Assembly (NCBI GenBank): GCA_964030785.1
Contig: OZ034969.1
Span: forward strand, 72,157,562 to 72,221,561
DNA: 64,000 nt
Direction: 5' to 3'
DNA from: Siderastrea siderea
Taxonomy: Eukaryota > Cnidaria > Anthozoa > Scleractinia > Rhizangiidae
Below the pieces are notes generated by a model. That model worked only from the letters and a program-made list of their open reading frames with translations, did not search any database and was not told the DNA's origin. Shown here piece by piece: positions 37,401 through 46,500 of the stretch. The number at the start of each line of letters is the position of its first letter. The stretch's first letter is position 1. Made by a program: the position numbers and the translations under genes.

Positions 37401-40400
37401 GTTGGCATGAATGGTTTAATTTGCACAAGTTTTAGATACAAAATTCAATACTATTCGATATTTTTGTCAAAACTAATTTTGATTCTTTCCAGACTCAAAA
37501 TGGTTAAGAAGGAGACAATAAATGGTTGGTAATCCTGGCTGTAAAGATTCTACTGTAAAACAAGAAATCTTGCTCAGAGTTGACATTAGATTTTATTGGT
37601 GACTTGGCAGTTTGGACAAAACTTGATACTTTTTCCATACTAAAACTTTATATACCATGGATCACTTTTGCAGGTCTAAGAGACTACAGGTGTTATAGAT
37701 TTCCAAACGTTTTCAGACTCTGAAGAAACCCTGGATATGGCTTCCAGTGATCCATCTAGAAATTGAAAGTACTGAGTCCTGGGACTCACTCGGCCAGTTA
37801 AGCATGAGTCCCAGACCTACCATTGTGAGTCCCAGAGCCAAACCTTTGATTAAAATAAGCAGAAATGTTTAAAATAAAACCTGAGCAAGTTCAAAGATAG
37901 CTAAGTTCAAGCCTTTACCTTTTTCAGCCCTCTATCTTCAATTTTACTTTACAGCTTTCAGTGAAAAAAACTATTTTCAAGAGAAACAACAAAGGCAAAA
38001 TTGACCTCTACACTGGGGTGCTGAGAAGCCAACTGAGTACACTATTGCAGGCCTACATTTTCTAGCATTCCATATCTGGAAAGTGGTAGTTTGTCTGAGA
38101 TCAAAATGGTCACAACAACTCGTAGAAGAAGTCACCCAAAAATGCAAAAGAAAACTAGCAGCATTTTCTTTTTTGCATTTTCAACAACAACCACAAAAGA
38201 AGCCTATCTGTAAGAGAAAAATTTGGCATTTATTCCGCGACGTGAGAGCAACATCGTCATTCTTTCATGATTCTTTCATCAAATGTATGCTGAAGTGTGA
38301 GAAGCTGATTTAGGACGAAATATTCTCTTTTACTGAGACGCATTTGCTGAAACCGTGACTACACTACGTGGTAAGAGTGCGGCGGCATTTGCACACGTTT
38401 TTGGCGATCTTTTTGATGAAACAAAGGATAGTTTAAGACAATCCATCTCAGGTAAATTAAGGCCTGGGTCTGCAGCGATTTCAAGGGGGGGGGGGTGGTC
38501 TACAGTAAATACATTAAAACCTATCACTTAGATAACACATTAAGGCAATCTGCAACCCAAAACTGTGCAAAATTTATATTAAGTGTATTTTATATTTTGA
38601 TCACGTGACTAACCACGCCCAAATGTGTAAGAGAACCTTTGACTAAAAATTCCCACTTGTTACCGAACGAAATTTTAACCAATATTATACCCTAGGTGGA
38701 ATGAGACAAAACCTTTTAATCCCTTTCCATTAAGACATTGCAACTTTGGAGAAGGACTGGCACTAGTCAAAAACAGCAAATAGTATTGACCCAGTGCAAC
38801 AACTCAAACCACTCCAGCCTGGTTTCTGAATTACTACTCGAGGTAAATGTTTTTAGGAAAAGAAGCTTCACCTACATCTTCAGCAAATAGTGGGAATCGT
38901 TAGTTTAGGTTTTCCAATGATAAACGGCGTGGTCAATCACGTGACTAGGTAATTACAAAATATTTTAATTTCTTTTAATACTCTGTGTCAGTTCACCGCT
39001 CTTTGATTCTTAAATGCCTTTCAAAGTGTGATTTCTAGAAAATGGACTGAAAATTCACCAGTATTTTAGACCCAGGCCTTAATTCACCTGAGATCTTAAT
39101 GAAATTGTTTGATTTCAAAAAGTTAAGCTTACATGTATATATTTTGTTGTTAAGTTCGAGCGCTCATTGGGATGACTTACGATTGGTAAATGGTTTAAAA
39201 TAATAGTATTTCAGTGTCTACAGGAGAAAAGTGGCATCAGAAATGATTGCATTTTATGGGAAAGAGGATTCTGCGTCCAGAGGGATGCATCTGGAAAGTA
39301 ATTTTTGCGTCTTTTGACAAATTTATGCGTCTTTGACGCGGGACGCGCAGGTAGATGGATCACTGGGCTTCTGAAGTGGGCTCAGAGCTATGAAATGGGT
39401 GACAAACCAACACCAAAACTAATTTTCAAGAAGTTACCTAATCCACCAGATGATTCTGTTGGCGTGGAAACCCATTTCATGGCAGGACCCATGTTACTAT
39501 CAAAGAGAGACGCAGCCTTCTTCATATCATTCAAGGGATCATCTCCGCCTTCCTCCTCATAAGTGGTGTATTGCAGTACTCTGATTATTTCACTGATCTC
39601 AAAACACATCTTTCCAACAACAAAATTCCTGTACTCCTGTGCCTCTGCAATGTTTTGACCTCCTGCAAAGAATGATTACATAAAAAATTAGTTTTACTTT
39701 AACAATTTCTGATAAAAAGCATTTACTGCGAGCGAAAAATGGAAATGCTTGGTGCCAAAAGGTGTTTGTTAGACACAAAGCCGGTCAAGATGTTCAGGAA
39801 GACATGATACAGTGTACATTGTACCATAATGTGGGTCACCTGATCAATTAATAATTAAAATAAATTTACTGTATTTCTTCTATTAAGCCCCTGGGGGGAC
39901 GACTTAATCAATTCTGGAGTGAGAGCCTGCCAACTGGCTACAACAGTAGATTTCTCAATACTTTTATAATTAATAAATTATCAATATTAACAGTAAAAAG
40001 ACGGTGATGAAAGTTTTCAATACCTCTCTGCACAGTTAAAACATAGGTCTTGATTGAAGTAATCAGCTGGGTTGACATAGCCTTAACAGCGTTTATAGAT
40101 TTCTTCAACATATCAGCATGCACCTGGTGAGTCAGCTCCTCAATGCGAGCTTCAACCTTTTTTGCCATTTCAGTGATGCCAGGTGTTAGGTTCTTGACAA
40201 ATGTGACTAACTCCTCCATGCTTTCAACAATTTCAGCCACAGACAGGTATTCTAAAACCCCTCGGCAAACTTTCAGAATCTTACGCACCTCTGCTTCATC
40301 AAATGTCAAAAGCAAGGCTGATGTACCAGAAAGAATTCCTGAAATATGTCACACAATTGTGAGAAGATTAAGTAACCACTATTAAAAATTACTCCTGGAC

Positions 40401-43277
40401 TGATCATGACATCTTCACGTTATAAAAATTATGTGGTATGAAATTAAGACTCTGCGGATGAAATGTGTGAAGTGTGAAAGTTACTGACCAGCACTGTCCT
40501 GTGGTGCTTTCTGTTATGTGGTACAAGGTAGTTCCGACTTTTCAGTCTGTGGATGACATCCTAAAGTGTGAACATTCAAAAGAAAGCTAGTGAACATTAC
40601 TTTCTTGTGGTACTATCTACTATGTTGTACATGGGGGTTCCAGCTTTTGAGTCTGTGGTTAAAATCATAAATTCTAACCATTCAAATGAAAGCTACTGAG
40701 CTGCTGTTTACTATGCTACTTACACAAGGTGGTTCTAGCTTTTAATTCTATGGATGAAATCCTAATGTGTGACCATTCATGTTAAAGCTATTGAGCAGTA
40801 CTTTCTTGTGATTTGTACTAGTCTACTGTACAGTACAAAGTGGTTAACTCTGTGGATGAATCCTTAAACATGGCCATTCAAATGAAAGAGACTGAACAGT
40901 ACTTAACCTTGTGGTGCTGTTAATCTGCAGTAGAAAATGGTTCTAAGTTTTGAGCCTGTGAATGAAATCCTAGAATGTGATCATCCATACATCTGTATGA
41001 GAGCTACTGAGAAATACTTTTCTGTGGTGCTGTTTACTACGTCGTACAAGGTGTCTCTAGCTTTTGAGTCTATTGAAGTCAAAATGACAGCTACCATGGG
41101 ATTATTTTCCTATGGCACTGATCAGTGGTACATTTTAGAGCATTGATCCAAAATACTTAATGGGTGGGCATCATTTACCTCTGGCACCATCTATTAACTT
41201 CTTTCGAGCTTCCGATGAATATGGATCTTTTTTCAACATCTGAGATGCTTCCACAAGAAGAATGGAGGACTCCTCAACTCTCTTAAAGGCCAGTGGCATT
41301 TCTTGTTTAAGGATTTGATCTTTACTGGAGGCAGCTGTTTCCTTACCCACCTGATAAGAGAAATGGAAAGTGAGATGTACACCATATTACACGACAAATG
41401 TGCAGTTCCAGAAAATATCCGTACTCCTCCCATGGAAGGTTTGTTGCTTTGCACCCTCCCTCCCCCCGAGAAATTTCAGTTTAGCTTCATACTTTGCTTC
41501 AAGAATTTTGGCTTTTAAGACCCCTTCCCCCTCCAATGACCTCCTATGGGCTGGGTATGGATTTTTTCTGCAACCACACAATGTTACAAGCATGAGCTGA
41601 GAGACAGTACTATTTCAGGATTGAAAACAAAATTTTGAGGGTACTTTTTAAGTGAGGGACTTGCTGAAAGGAAGAGGATGTGAATTCACAATGTCAAAGT
41701 CAACTTCCCTGTAATGGTTACAACCTGGTTTTTCAAGCATGATTTGCAAGCTATGTTTTACCTGCCATGATTTGCTTTAATTAGATTATAACAGCCAAAA
41801 AAAACTTGTCCAAAATAAGTTTAAAGAATAAAGACCAATTTCTTAAAAAATATTACCACCAAAGTTAAACGAAAAGCAGAAAGTTCTGTGAATTTCCTTC
41901 ACCACTCCTCATGATGTGCAAATTTTGACAGGCGAATCATGGCCAACTACTTATGTTTCAAAAACCTGGATCAGCATGCACTGGTGAAATTCGTCAAAAT
42001 GTACAACCAATATGTAGTACAACTGCTTAGTCTTCCCTTCTCACCCACCAGTGCTGATTCACTTTCATGGTAGGTGCATAATTTTGTTTTATGCTGTTGC
42101 ATGTCATGACACCTTGCTGTCAAGGGTAAATGAACACAGTTTAAGATACCAACCTTGACAAGATTTTGGACAGCTGTTCCCACAGCCTGAACTGGCATGG
42201 CCAGATCAGGCATTGCCTTGCCATCCTCCGCTTCTTCATGAAGAATAACTAATGTGGAAACCTATTATGACAGAGCAACACAAAAGTGAGAGGGAAATTA
42301 ATAAAGAAGAAAATAGATTCAAATATATTTGAGAAGACAATAATGTTAATTTAAGGACTTCCTTGCAGTTTTAATACTGTCTATCTCTATTTGTTGCTTT
42401 ATCAAACCCATTAAAAGCAGTTATCATAACCTTATCACCCTATATTTCAGGTAACCTTTTGGTCTACAGTGTAAATTTGGAAAATGTCCAAGTTTTTTTA
42501 TTCAAAAACCTCAGTTTAATCTGTGAACAAGAAACACATTGACTTCCAAATATATCTTTTAAATTTCCATTATTAAATTTGATTTCATAGCATTAATTAA
42601 TAATGTGCCTGTATTGCAGAATAAGCTGATATTAAAAGGCTATTAATTTAATTTCAGTATTATTTTTAAAAAAAATTAGCACCTGCTGATTTCAAAAGAA
42701 TTACTAGTTTGTCCGCTTTTCCCCAGAAAAATCCGAGGTTTATTTGAGAAGAAAAGAACAGTACCTCTCGATATTATATTATTGTTTATTTTGCATAACA
42801 AAAGCCTCTTAGACCCTGGAAACTTTGTAAACTAAAGGCTAAACTCACAAAAAAATTTGGAAGGCTTCTCAAGTCTTTCAATTTGCCTACCGCCAGCGAT
42901 ATTACAATGTGACATACCCCCTTCAGCTTCGATCGTTCGTGTTTAGCTTTCGTAAAATTAATTAGCCCCATAATTGTCCTGTCACATCTCTAGAGTTGTT
43001 TCTGTCTAATGTTTACAATATACGTTCTCAAAAATTTTAAACACAAGACCTCAGGTTCAAAGCTTTTAAGCAAAAGTTACGCATGAGAACCTTCACGGGA
43101 AAATAGAAACCATCCTTTACACAAATACAACATTTGCCAGAAATGCCATACAAGAAACAGTTGGGTGAAAGAGGGTCTTCTATCAGCTCGTAAAAAAGCT
43201 GTTGTCATATCTGTGCTAACCTGTTGAGCCACAGGCTCCAAGATAGACTCGATGGTTTTGGTGTGGAACACAGGCAT
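19409..43277 (-). CDS. VCL: Vinculin
   Basis: Twenty exons, all with GT/AG junctions and matching phases, give 969 residues: 43221-43277, 42154-42261, 41179-41350, 40024-40338, 39438-39662, 36567-36712, 35817-36009, 34250-34395, 33380-33542, 32639-32790, 26268-26460, 25576-25637, 25028-25163, 24011-24102, 23390-23495, 22289-22443, 21701-21816, 21188-21326, 20473-20563, 19409-19551. The start [19 protein letters not shown] is nearly identical to vertebrate vinculin. The head spans about 1-720, a proline-rich linker 740-805 carries FPPPPP (743-748, an EVH1-binding motif in the family) and PPPRPP runs, and the tail spans 808-969 ([11 protein letters not shown]). Vinculin links talin and cadherin-catenin adhesions to actin. 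Exon pairs 6+7 and 8+9 encode two tandem head repeats, against three in vertebrates. No metavinculin insert is seen. The last exon ends [12 protein letters not shown] instead of the usual WVRK-type tail. Confidence 0.95.
19721..19815. repeat. 20-bp tandem repeat, four and a half copies
   Basis: The unit CTCGTGCGCTGTCGGCGACT recurs at 19721, 19741, 19761 and 19781 with single-base changes, then a decayed fifth copy starts at 19801. It lies in the last vinculin intron. There are no spacers, so it is not a CRISPR array. Confidence 0.85.
20790..21208. repeat. Minisatellite of 50-60 bp units containing a copied splice donor
   Basis: Read on the minus strand, the end of vinculin exon 18 plus its donor (GATAAGAGAGTCAGTCAG then GTGGGTAGC) is followed in the intron by about eight diverged copies of the same segment, each with the downstream GGGTGGGTGAAT part. 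The array thus starts within the exon and repeats the splice site into the intron. Confidence 0.75.
23879..23936. repeat. Inverted repeat (hairpin) in a vinculin intron
   Basis: TGGCATATGAGCCACA (from 23879) faces TGTGGCTTATATGCCA (23921-23936) with one mismatch across a loop of about 25 bases. It may be the core of a small MITE. Confidence 0.55.
24434..24561. mobile_element. 128-bp MITE-like element with 14-bp perfect inverted ends
   Basis: CTTTTTTATAAGAA at 24434-24447 is exactly inverted at 24548-24561, and a further TTCTTATAAAA copy lies just inside. No target duplication is clear. Confidence 0.5.
26564..26597. repeat. (GT)n followed by a G run
   Basis: About nine GT units pass directly into GGAGGGG and an unbroken G run, upstream (on the plus strand) of the vinculin exon that ends at 26460. 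Simple-sequence microsatellite in an intron. Confidence 0.85.
26781..27606. mobile_element. Non-autonomous element with inverted AGCGGAGCC ends
   Basis: The left end TAAAAGCGGAGCC and right end GGCTCCGCTATAAAA are inverted over nine exact bases. Inside are a tRNA-like module (26905-26980) and a GGAC-rich microsatellite (27466-27497). A 133-codon minus-strand frame (27006-27407) is open but resembles nothing known. The unit sits just outside the DIRS element in the same vinculin intron. The boundaries are tentative. Confidence 0.45.
26905..26980 (-). repeat. tRNA-like sequence with A and B boxes (SINE-type, not a working tRNA)
   Basis: On the minus strand TGGCCCAGTGG fits the Pol III A box and GGTTCGACAC the B box at tRNA-like spacing. 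The T arm and acceptor stem do not pair, and a run of T follows after the acceptor region, so I read it as a tRNA-derived module. Confidence 0.5.
27662..27898 (-). repeat. DIRS 3' inverted terminal repeat
   Basis: From GAATTATACTAGGG through GGGGTAGATCCCCCAT and GGTCTCGTGGTCCCG to the TTTGGTGGCTTTTT motif. From about 27743 inward it is the inverse of the 5' repeat; the outer 80 bases are private and reappear inverted in the internal complementary region. Confidence 0.88.
27960..28086 (-). repeat. DIRS internal complementary region
   Basis: Bases 27960-28040 are the inverse of the outer edge of the 3' repeat (27662-27747) and 28038-28086 the inverse of the outer edge of the 5' repeat (32481-32529). 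The two parts share ATT at 28038-28040. In the DIRS model this region templates joining of the ends into a circle. Confidence 0.9.
28228..29300 (-). CDS. DIRS tyrosine recombinase (open frame)
   Basis: The C-terminal third of an 808-codon open frame (28228-30654) encodes a tyrosine recombinase, from about residue 450. Catalytic landmarks are visible: Arg in [13 protein letters not shown], Lys in IPRKTGS, the HxxR box in KAHSVRGAS, and the nucleophile region FRNFYYKP near the end. In DIRS elements it integrates the circular cDNA without target duplication. The frame overlaps the end of the RNase H frame, as is usual in the family. The true start is unknown; the upper coordinate marks where homology starts, not a start codon. 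The recombinase itself shows no stop or frameshift. Confidence 0.85.
29043..30912 (-). pseudogene. DIRS reverse transcriptase / RNase H, disrupted
   Basis: The reverse transcriptase has [31 protein letters not shown] and the YLDD catalytic box. An in-frame TAA at 30670-30672 separates DLSYLNKFI from the next segment. RNase H follows in another frame (29996-29043) with [20 protein letters not shown] and PGRDNVSAD. Around 29921-29931 the frames change abruptly and the first RNase H strand with its catalytic Asp is absent, which points to a deletion. The end of this frame ([13 protein letters not shown]) is typical of DIRS. As it stands it cannot give a full-length polymerase. Confidence 0.85.
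30957..32186 (-). CDS. DIRS Gag-like protein
   Basis: An open frame of about 409 codons from [18 protein letters not shown]. An upstream in-frame ATG at 32303 adds 39 hydrophobic residues that look untranslated. It has a basic, serine-rich N terminus, an acidic middle with five or so repeats of an [14 protein letters not shown] heptad (about residues 120-150), a conserved central block ([19 protein letters not shown]) and a Q/S/N-rich basic C terminus. Position before the polymerase supports a Gag role. No zinc knuckle is present. It has no internal stop. Confidence 0.75.
   Translation of the reverse strand: MSSRKHKSRKRTRSRSPSSRQNSILSHDAQSESSPPKRRRDLEEDTLQRILHSIESLSGRLDSLESRSNQLESATNTDLDALSPMADDTPSLMEIDVPLTTNKSLETSSSPIRAPIEPIEAPIEPIEAPVEPIKAPVEPVKAPKDSSKTADEAASLDHGLFDPVAQSTSWKPSSSFSKFLESNFRRKLTYQQSLVILEDWATPEVDSLSAPKLDQQLLNQVPSKLKRYVQERDKEMFMLQCALLNSTAPLCGLHDCIENGSAPSYEEIKLALEQALCLLGSANTHLSILRRQRVLASINKSRINLAELPLPNAKSWLFGDDFPSLASKQAELSRGLTKNLAQNTTKPFPRRGTSSQSQTKYRGDTFSKYQSSGYSNTSRFQSNYQGTRSKNGPFRPHSQKGRQQDSQSA
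32340..32529 (-). repeat. DIRS 5' inverted terminal repeat
   Basis: Inverse of the 3' repeat from CCACGAGACCTAGG through GGGGGATCTACCCC to CCATTTGTTGTCTC; the outer edge (GGAGTCTGTGAAATATAAT) is private to this end and recurs inverted at 28038-28060. Confidence 0.88.
33824..34124. repeat. GGATCC-rich palindromic repeat block
   Basis: Thirteen GGATCC hexamers and many AGATCCT or GAATCCT variants occur in 301 bp, often as TATAGGATCCTATAGGATCC. The unit is about 10 bp and self-complementary. It lies in the vinculin intron between exons 8 and 9. Confidence 0.85.
34647..35730. mobile_element. 1,084-bp TTAA-flanked transposon with 32-bp perfect inverted ends
   Basis: TTAA at 34643-34646 and 35731-35734 flanks ends that start AGAGCCAGTGTCACCCAAAG and are exactly inverted for 32 bases. 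Inside, a segment of about 190 bp is duplicated in tandem: CTCCAGTGACATCTAGCGATG near 35353 recurs near 35543. A GATC tetranucleotide run lies at 35455-35485. No transposase is visible, so it is non-autonomous. It lies in the vinculin intron between exons 7 and 8. Confidence 0.85.
36828..37040 (+). mobile_element. 5'-truncated SINE copy
   Basis: This matches, in the same order, the body of the SINE at 45868-46156 (read on its minus strand): TCCACCCAGGTGTA, GGACTAGCATCCCATCC, GCTACAGAAACCGGGATAAG and CTTCCTTGGC. The tRNA-like head is missing here. Confidence 0.75.
37745..39365. mobile_element. 1,621-bp non-autonomous hAT-like transposon
   Basis: The ends CAGTGATCCATCTA and TAGATGGATCACTG are exact inverses, flanked by the direct repeat GGCTTC at 37739-37744 and 39366-39371. 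CAGNG ends suggest hAT; a six-base duplication is shorter than the usual eight. A smaller TTAA element is nested at 38461-39078. No transposase frame remains. Confidence 0.7.
38461..39078. mobile_element. 618-bp TTAA-flanked MITE nested in the hAT-like element
   Basis: TTAA at 38457-38460 and 39079-39082 flanks ends GGCCTGGGTCT and AGACCCAGGCC. A G run lies at 38487-38495. It has no reading frame of note. Confidence 0.7.
40480..41130. repeat. Minisatellite of about 105-110 bp, around six diverged copies
   Basis: Recurring motifs in fixed order are CATTCAAATGAAAGCTACTG, CAGTACTTTCTTGTGGTGCT, TACAAGGTGGTTCTAGCTTT and TGAGTCTGTGGATGAAATCC. It fills much of the vinculin intron between exons 3 and 4. 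Copies differ by 15-25 percent by eye. Confidence 0.85.
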
Positions 43278-43598
43278 TTTAAGCGTTGAGAAGACAGGAT
43301 CCGACTTCGGAGATGGCAGAAACAAAGTGAAAACTCAGTTCTCCGGAAACAGAGAAGAATTCGGAAGGTGCCCACACCTTCAAATACCCAGCCCCGCACA
43401 AAAATGTCTGCATTCGCGCGAAGCGACGCCCACGACATTCCCAGGGGTTGAGTCAGCAGACGCTACCATTAAACTTCGTCCCAGGGTCTTCTTTTGTAAT
43501 TCAAAACCCGAGAAGACCTTAGAGAAGACCCTGGAGACAAGCTCGAAAGTCTCTCGCACCAGTCTCTTGCAATGCGCGAAAACAAAGGAAAAAGGAAG
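43278..43598. promoter_or_regulatory. Divergent promoter region of vinculin and ASH2L
   Basis: The two start codons face away from each other, 321 bp apart. Both reading frames continue into conserved proteins, so the segment must hold both 5' UTRs and start sites. It is less AT-rich than its surroundings and I see no clear TATA box. Shared regulation is an inference. Confidence 0.6.
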
Positions 43599-46500
43599 AT
43601 GGCGGACGAAGACGTTGAAATGGAGAATTTTTCTGAAGAAAGAGCTGAATCGGCGAGCGATTTCACCGCTGAAGATGAAAATGAAAAGGTAACTTGGCTG
43701 AATACCTTCTGTTCGAAACAGTGCTTTAAGCAGAAAGCGATTCAATGCTTAGATATGCTGTGCTATGTCTTTTTGTTGATTGAATCTTGGGAGGACAAAC
43801 TTGGCAGGTTGGAGGGAAGAACCCTTTTAGTTTCTTTATTTATTTAGTCGAAATTTTGCAGAAACAATCGACTGAAGAGTTTGGTAATTAATACTAGTGA
43901 GTTCTTTTCTCCCCTCGGAACAAAAACTGACTTATACTATACTTTTGTGTAAGCTTAAGTTAGCTTAACTTACAAAGAGTAGCGAATGCTACACGCTTAA
44001 GATGACGAAAAGGAAAAGAAGTGATGGTATCCACTTCTGTGCACGTTTGTTTTGGTTCAACACCTCAAACTTTCTATCTTCTAAATTTAGCTTGGACAGA
44101 AAAGTTATTGGTACCTCTGAGCAACCCAAAACTTGTAAATATAAGCTTAAGTGTCACAGAGGCAAAGTTATACATGTACAGGGCTTGAGACTAACTTTTC
44201 GGCTTAGTAGCCAAGTGGCTAGTGAGAGGTTTGATTTCACTAGCCAAAATAAATTTTCACTAGTCAGACTTTTTGCATAATCTTGTACTGTGTTCAATGT
44301 GTCCAACTTTTAGCCGAGTTAAGTACTGTAAACATGCCTCTACGTTATCTCAAGAGTGAAGAACTTGAATGTTGACTATTCTTTCCAACGGTTAAAGATC
44401 CTCACACGTGGAATACAAAGTGCTGTGTGCCTTCGGGCAAATCTCCAGGCACGATGTAGTTCACGCCTCTCTTTTCCGTTTCGGTCAGATCATGACGAAT
44501 AACTCGAACAGTTAACCTTACATAAGCATGTCATTGTACGGAGAAACATTGGGACGACAAGACTAACATTGTACGAACATTGTAAGGCACGGAGAAACGT
44601 CAAAAAGACAAGACTCCTGACAGATACAGCACACAACTCACGTCTACAAGAGAAGACTAGTAAATTATAAGCGCGTATTTAATTGCGGAGAAACATTGAG
44701 CAGAAAAAACTAATAAGGTTCGCAGAAACGTTGAGAAGTCATATCAAACACGTTGGTTGCAAATGCACTATGGTGGGAAGAAACGCTGCCAACGTACCAA
44801 GATACAGAGACTAATAAAATACGCAACTACTAACTTACGAAGAAACGTTATTAGACAAAACTAATTCTGTAAGAACGTGTGTGACGCACGGAAGAACGCC
44901 GAACGGACAAACTGAACTATTATAGTGGGACAATAAATTACAGAGAAACATAAATGAGACAACTAAAATTGCACTAACGTACGGATAAACGTGGAGAAGC
45001 CAAGACTAATACCGTATGAACATACTAACGTACAGAGCAACGCCAAGCAGTGTCGACTTATCGTACGAATGTACTAACACACTAAAAACCTTAGGAAGAG
45101 CAGAACAATGTCGTGCGAACGTGCTAACGTACAAAGAAACGTTGAGAAGGCTAGACTAATAAATCCACCAACCTACTTACGTACGGAGAAACGTTGTGAA
45201 GACGTAACGTAGAGAGAAACGCTGGAAGAGAAACTATTGTACGAACGTAGCAATTAATGGAAAAAAAGTCGATAACAAAAGACTAAACAATTGTGTGAAC
45301 CTACTAACGTGTAGACAAATATCATATGAACGCACTAATGGACCTTTCAAGGAAATGTATGGTGAAACGTTCTGAAGACGGCTAATTTCGTTCGAACCTA
45401 GAAATGACGGTGAAAACGTTGCCATCCGAGAAAAGAATTAGTAGGGAAAACGTCAAGAGGACAAAACAATTATCTTACGAACATTATGATATCCTTCTAC
45501 GGAATAAGTTTTAGTTTCTGCTCCCTCAATTTGCTTTTGGGATCTGATCATCAGAAGCAATTATATTTGGTTTGGCTTCCATCCGGTGCTTTAGTGCTTT
45601 GAAATTTTCACTAGCCAAAATGGCTAGTGAAAGCGCAAAAAGTACTAGCCAAAACGGAATTTCTACTAGTCTGTGACTAGTCGGCTACCGTTAGTCTCGA
45701 GCCCTGCATGTAGCTGGACAAAAGAAATGTTGATTGCGTAGTGTTGTTATAGCTGACAAACCCTTGTTATTAGAACTGTTTTGTTTTTGTATTTCACTGC
45801 ATGCCAATTATTTTTGTCAAGTCGCTTTCATTATAAATTTTCAAACGTGCAAAGGAGGAAAGGTAAAGTCGCACAAGAGCCAAGGAAGCCCACACAGCCA
45901 GAGCTTATCCCGGTTTCTGTAGCATGAAGCAAATGGGAGTAATGCTACTCCCCCCTGGATGGGATGCTAGTCCATCGCAGGGTTACCCCCAGCAGTATGT
46001 TGCAGGTTCCCATTCATACACCTGGGTGGATAAAGACAATGTGGGGGAAAGTTTTTTGTCTAAGGAAATAACAAGATGGCAGGGACTGGTCATTGAACCA
46101 CCGACCTTCAGATCTGAAGTCCAACGTGCTGACCACTGCACCACTACGCCCGCCACACGTTTAAAGGAACTTGTATTTATTTTCGGTTTCCATGGACATC
46201 GGTTTATTCGGAGCAAAAGGACTGACATCAGAGGACAAGTTATTCTAGTTGATTACTGTGAAACCGTTTGTTAGTGAAGACTAAAATGATATATGGAAGA
46301 GTTTACTGAAGTATAGTCTTGTGTTCAGTAGCTACCCTGTCTCCTCTGTTTAGCCCTTGGGTCTTATTACTGTCATGTAGGTCTCATAAAGAGGTATCTT
46401 AATAAAGGGAGGGGAGGGGCTATACCGAGAAACTACAGAACAAATTTCACTTTTTTTAATACTGATGTTTGTGTGGCAGTATGCTCCTCTTGGGTAATAG

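Noticed and set aside
43380..43745. Minus-strand frame of 121 codons upstream of vinculin
   Set aside because: It lies over the divergent promoter and the antisense of ASH2L exon 1.
45924..46274. Plus-strand frame of 116 codons
   Set aside because: It is the antisense of a SINE, and its body recurs at 36828-37040.
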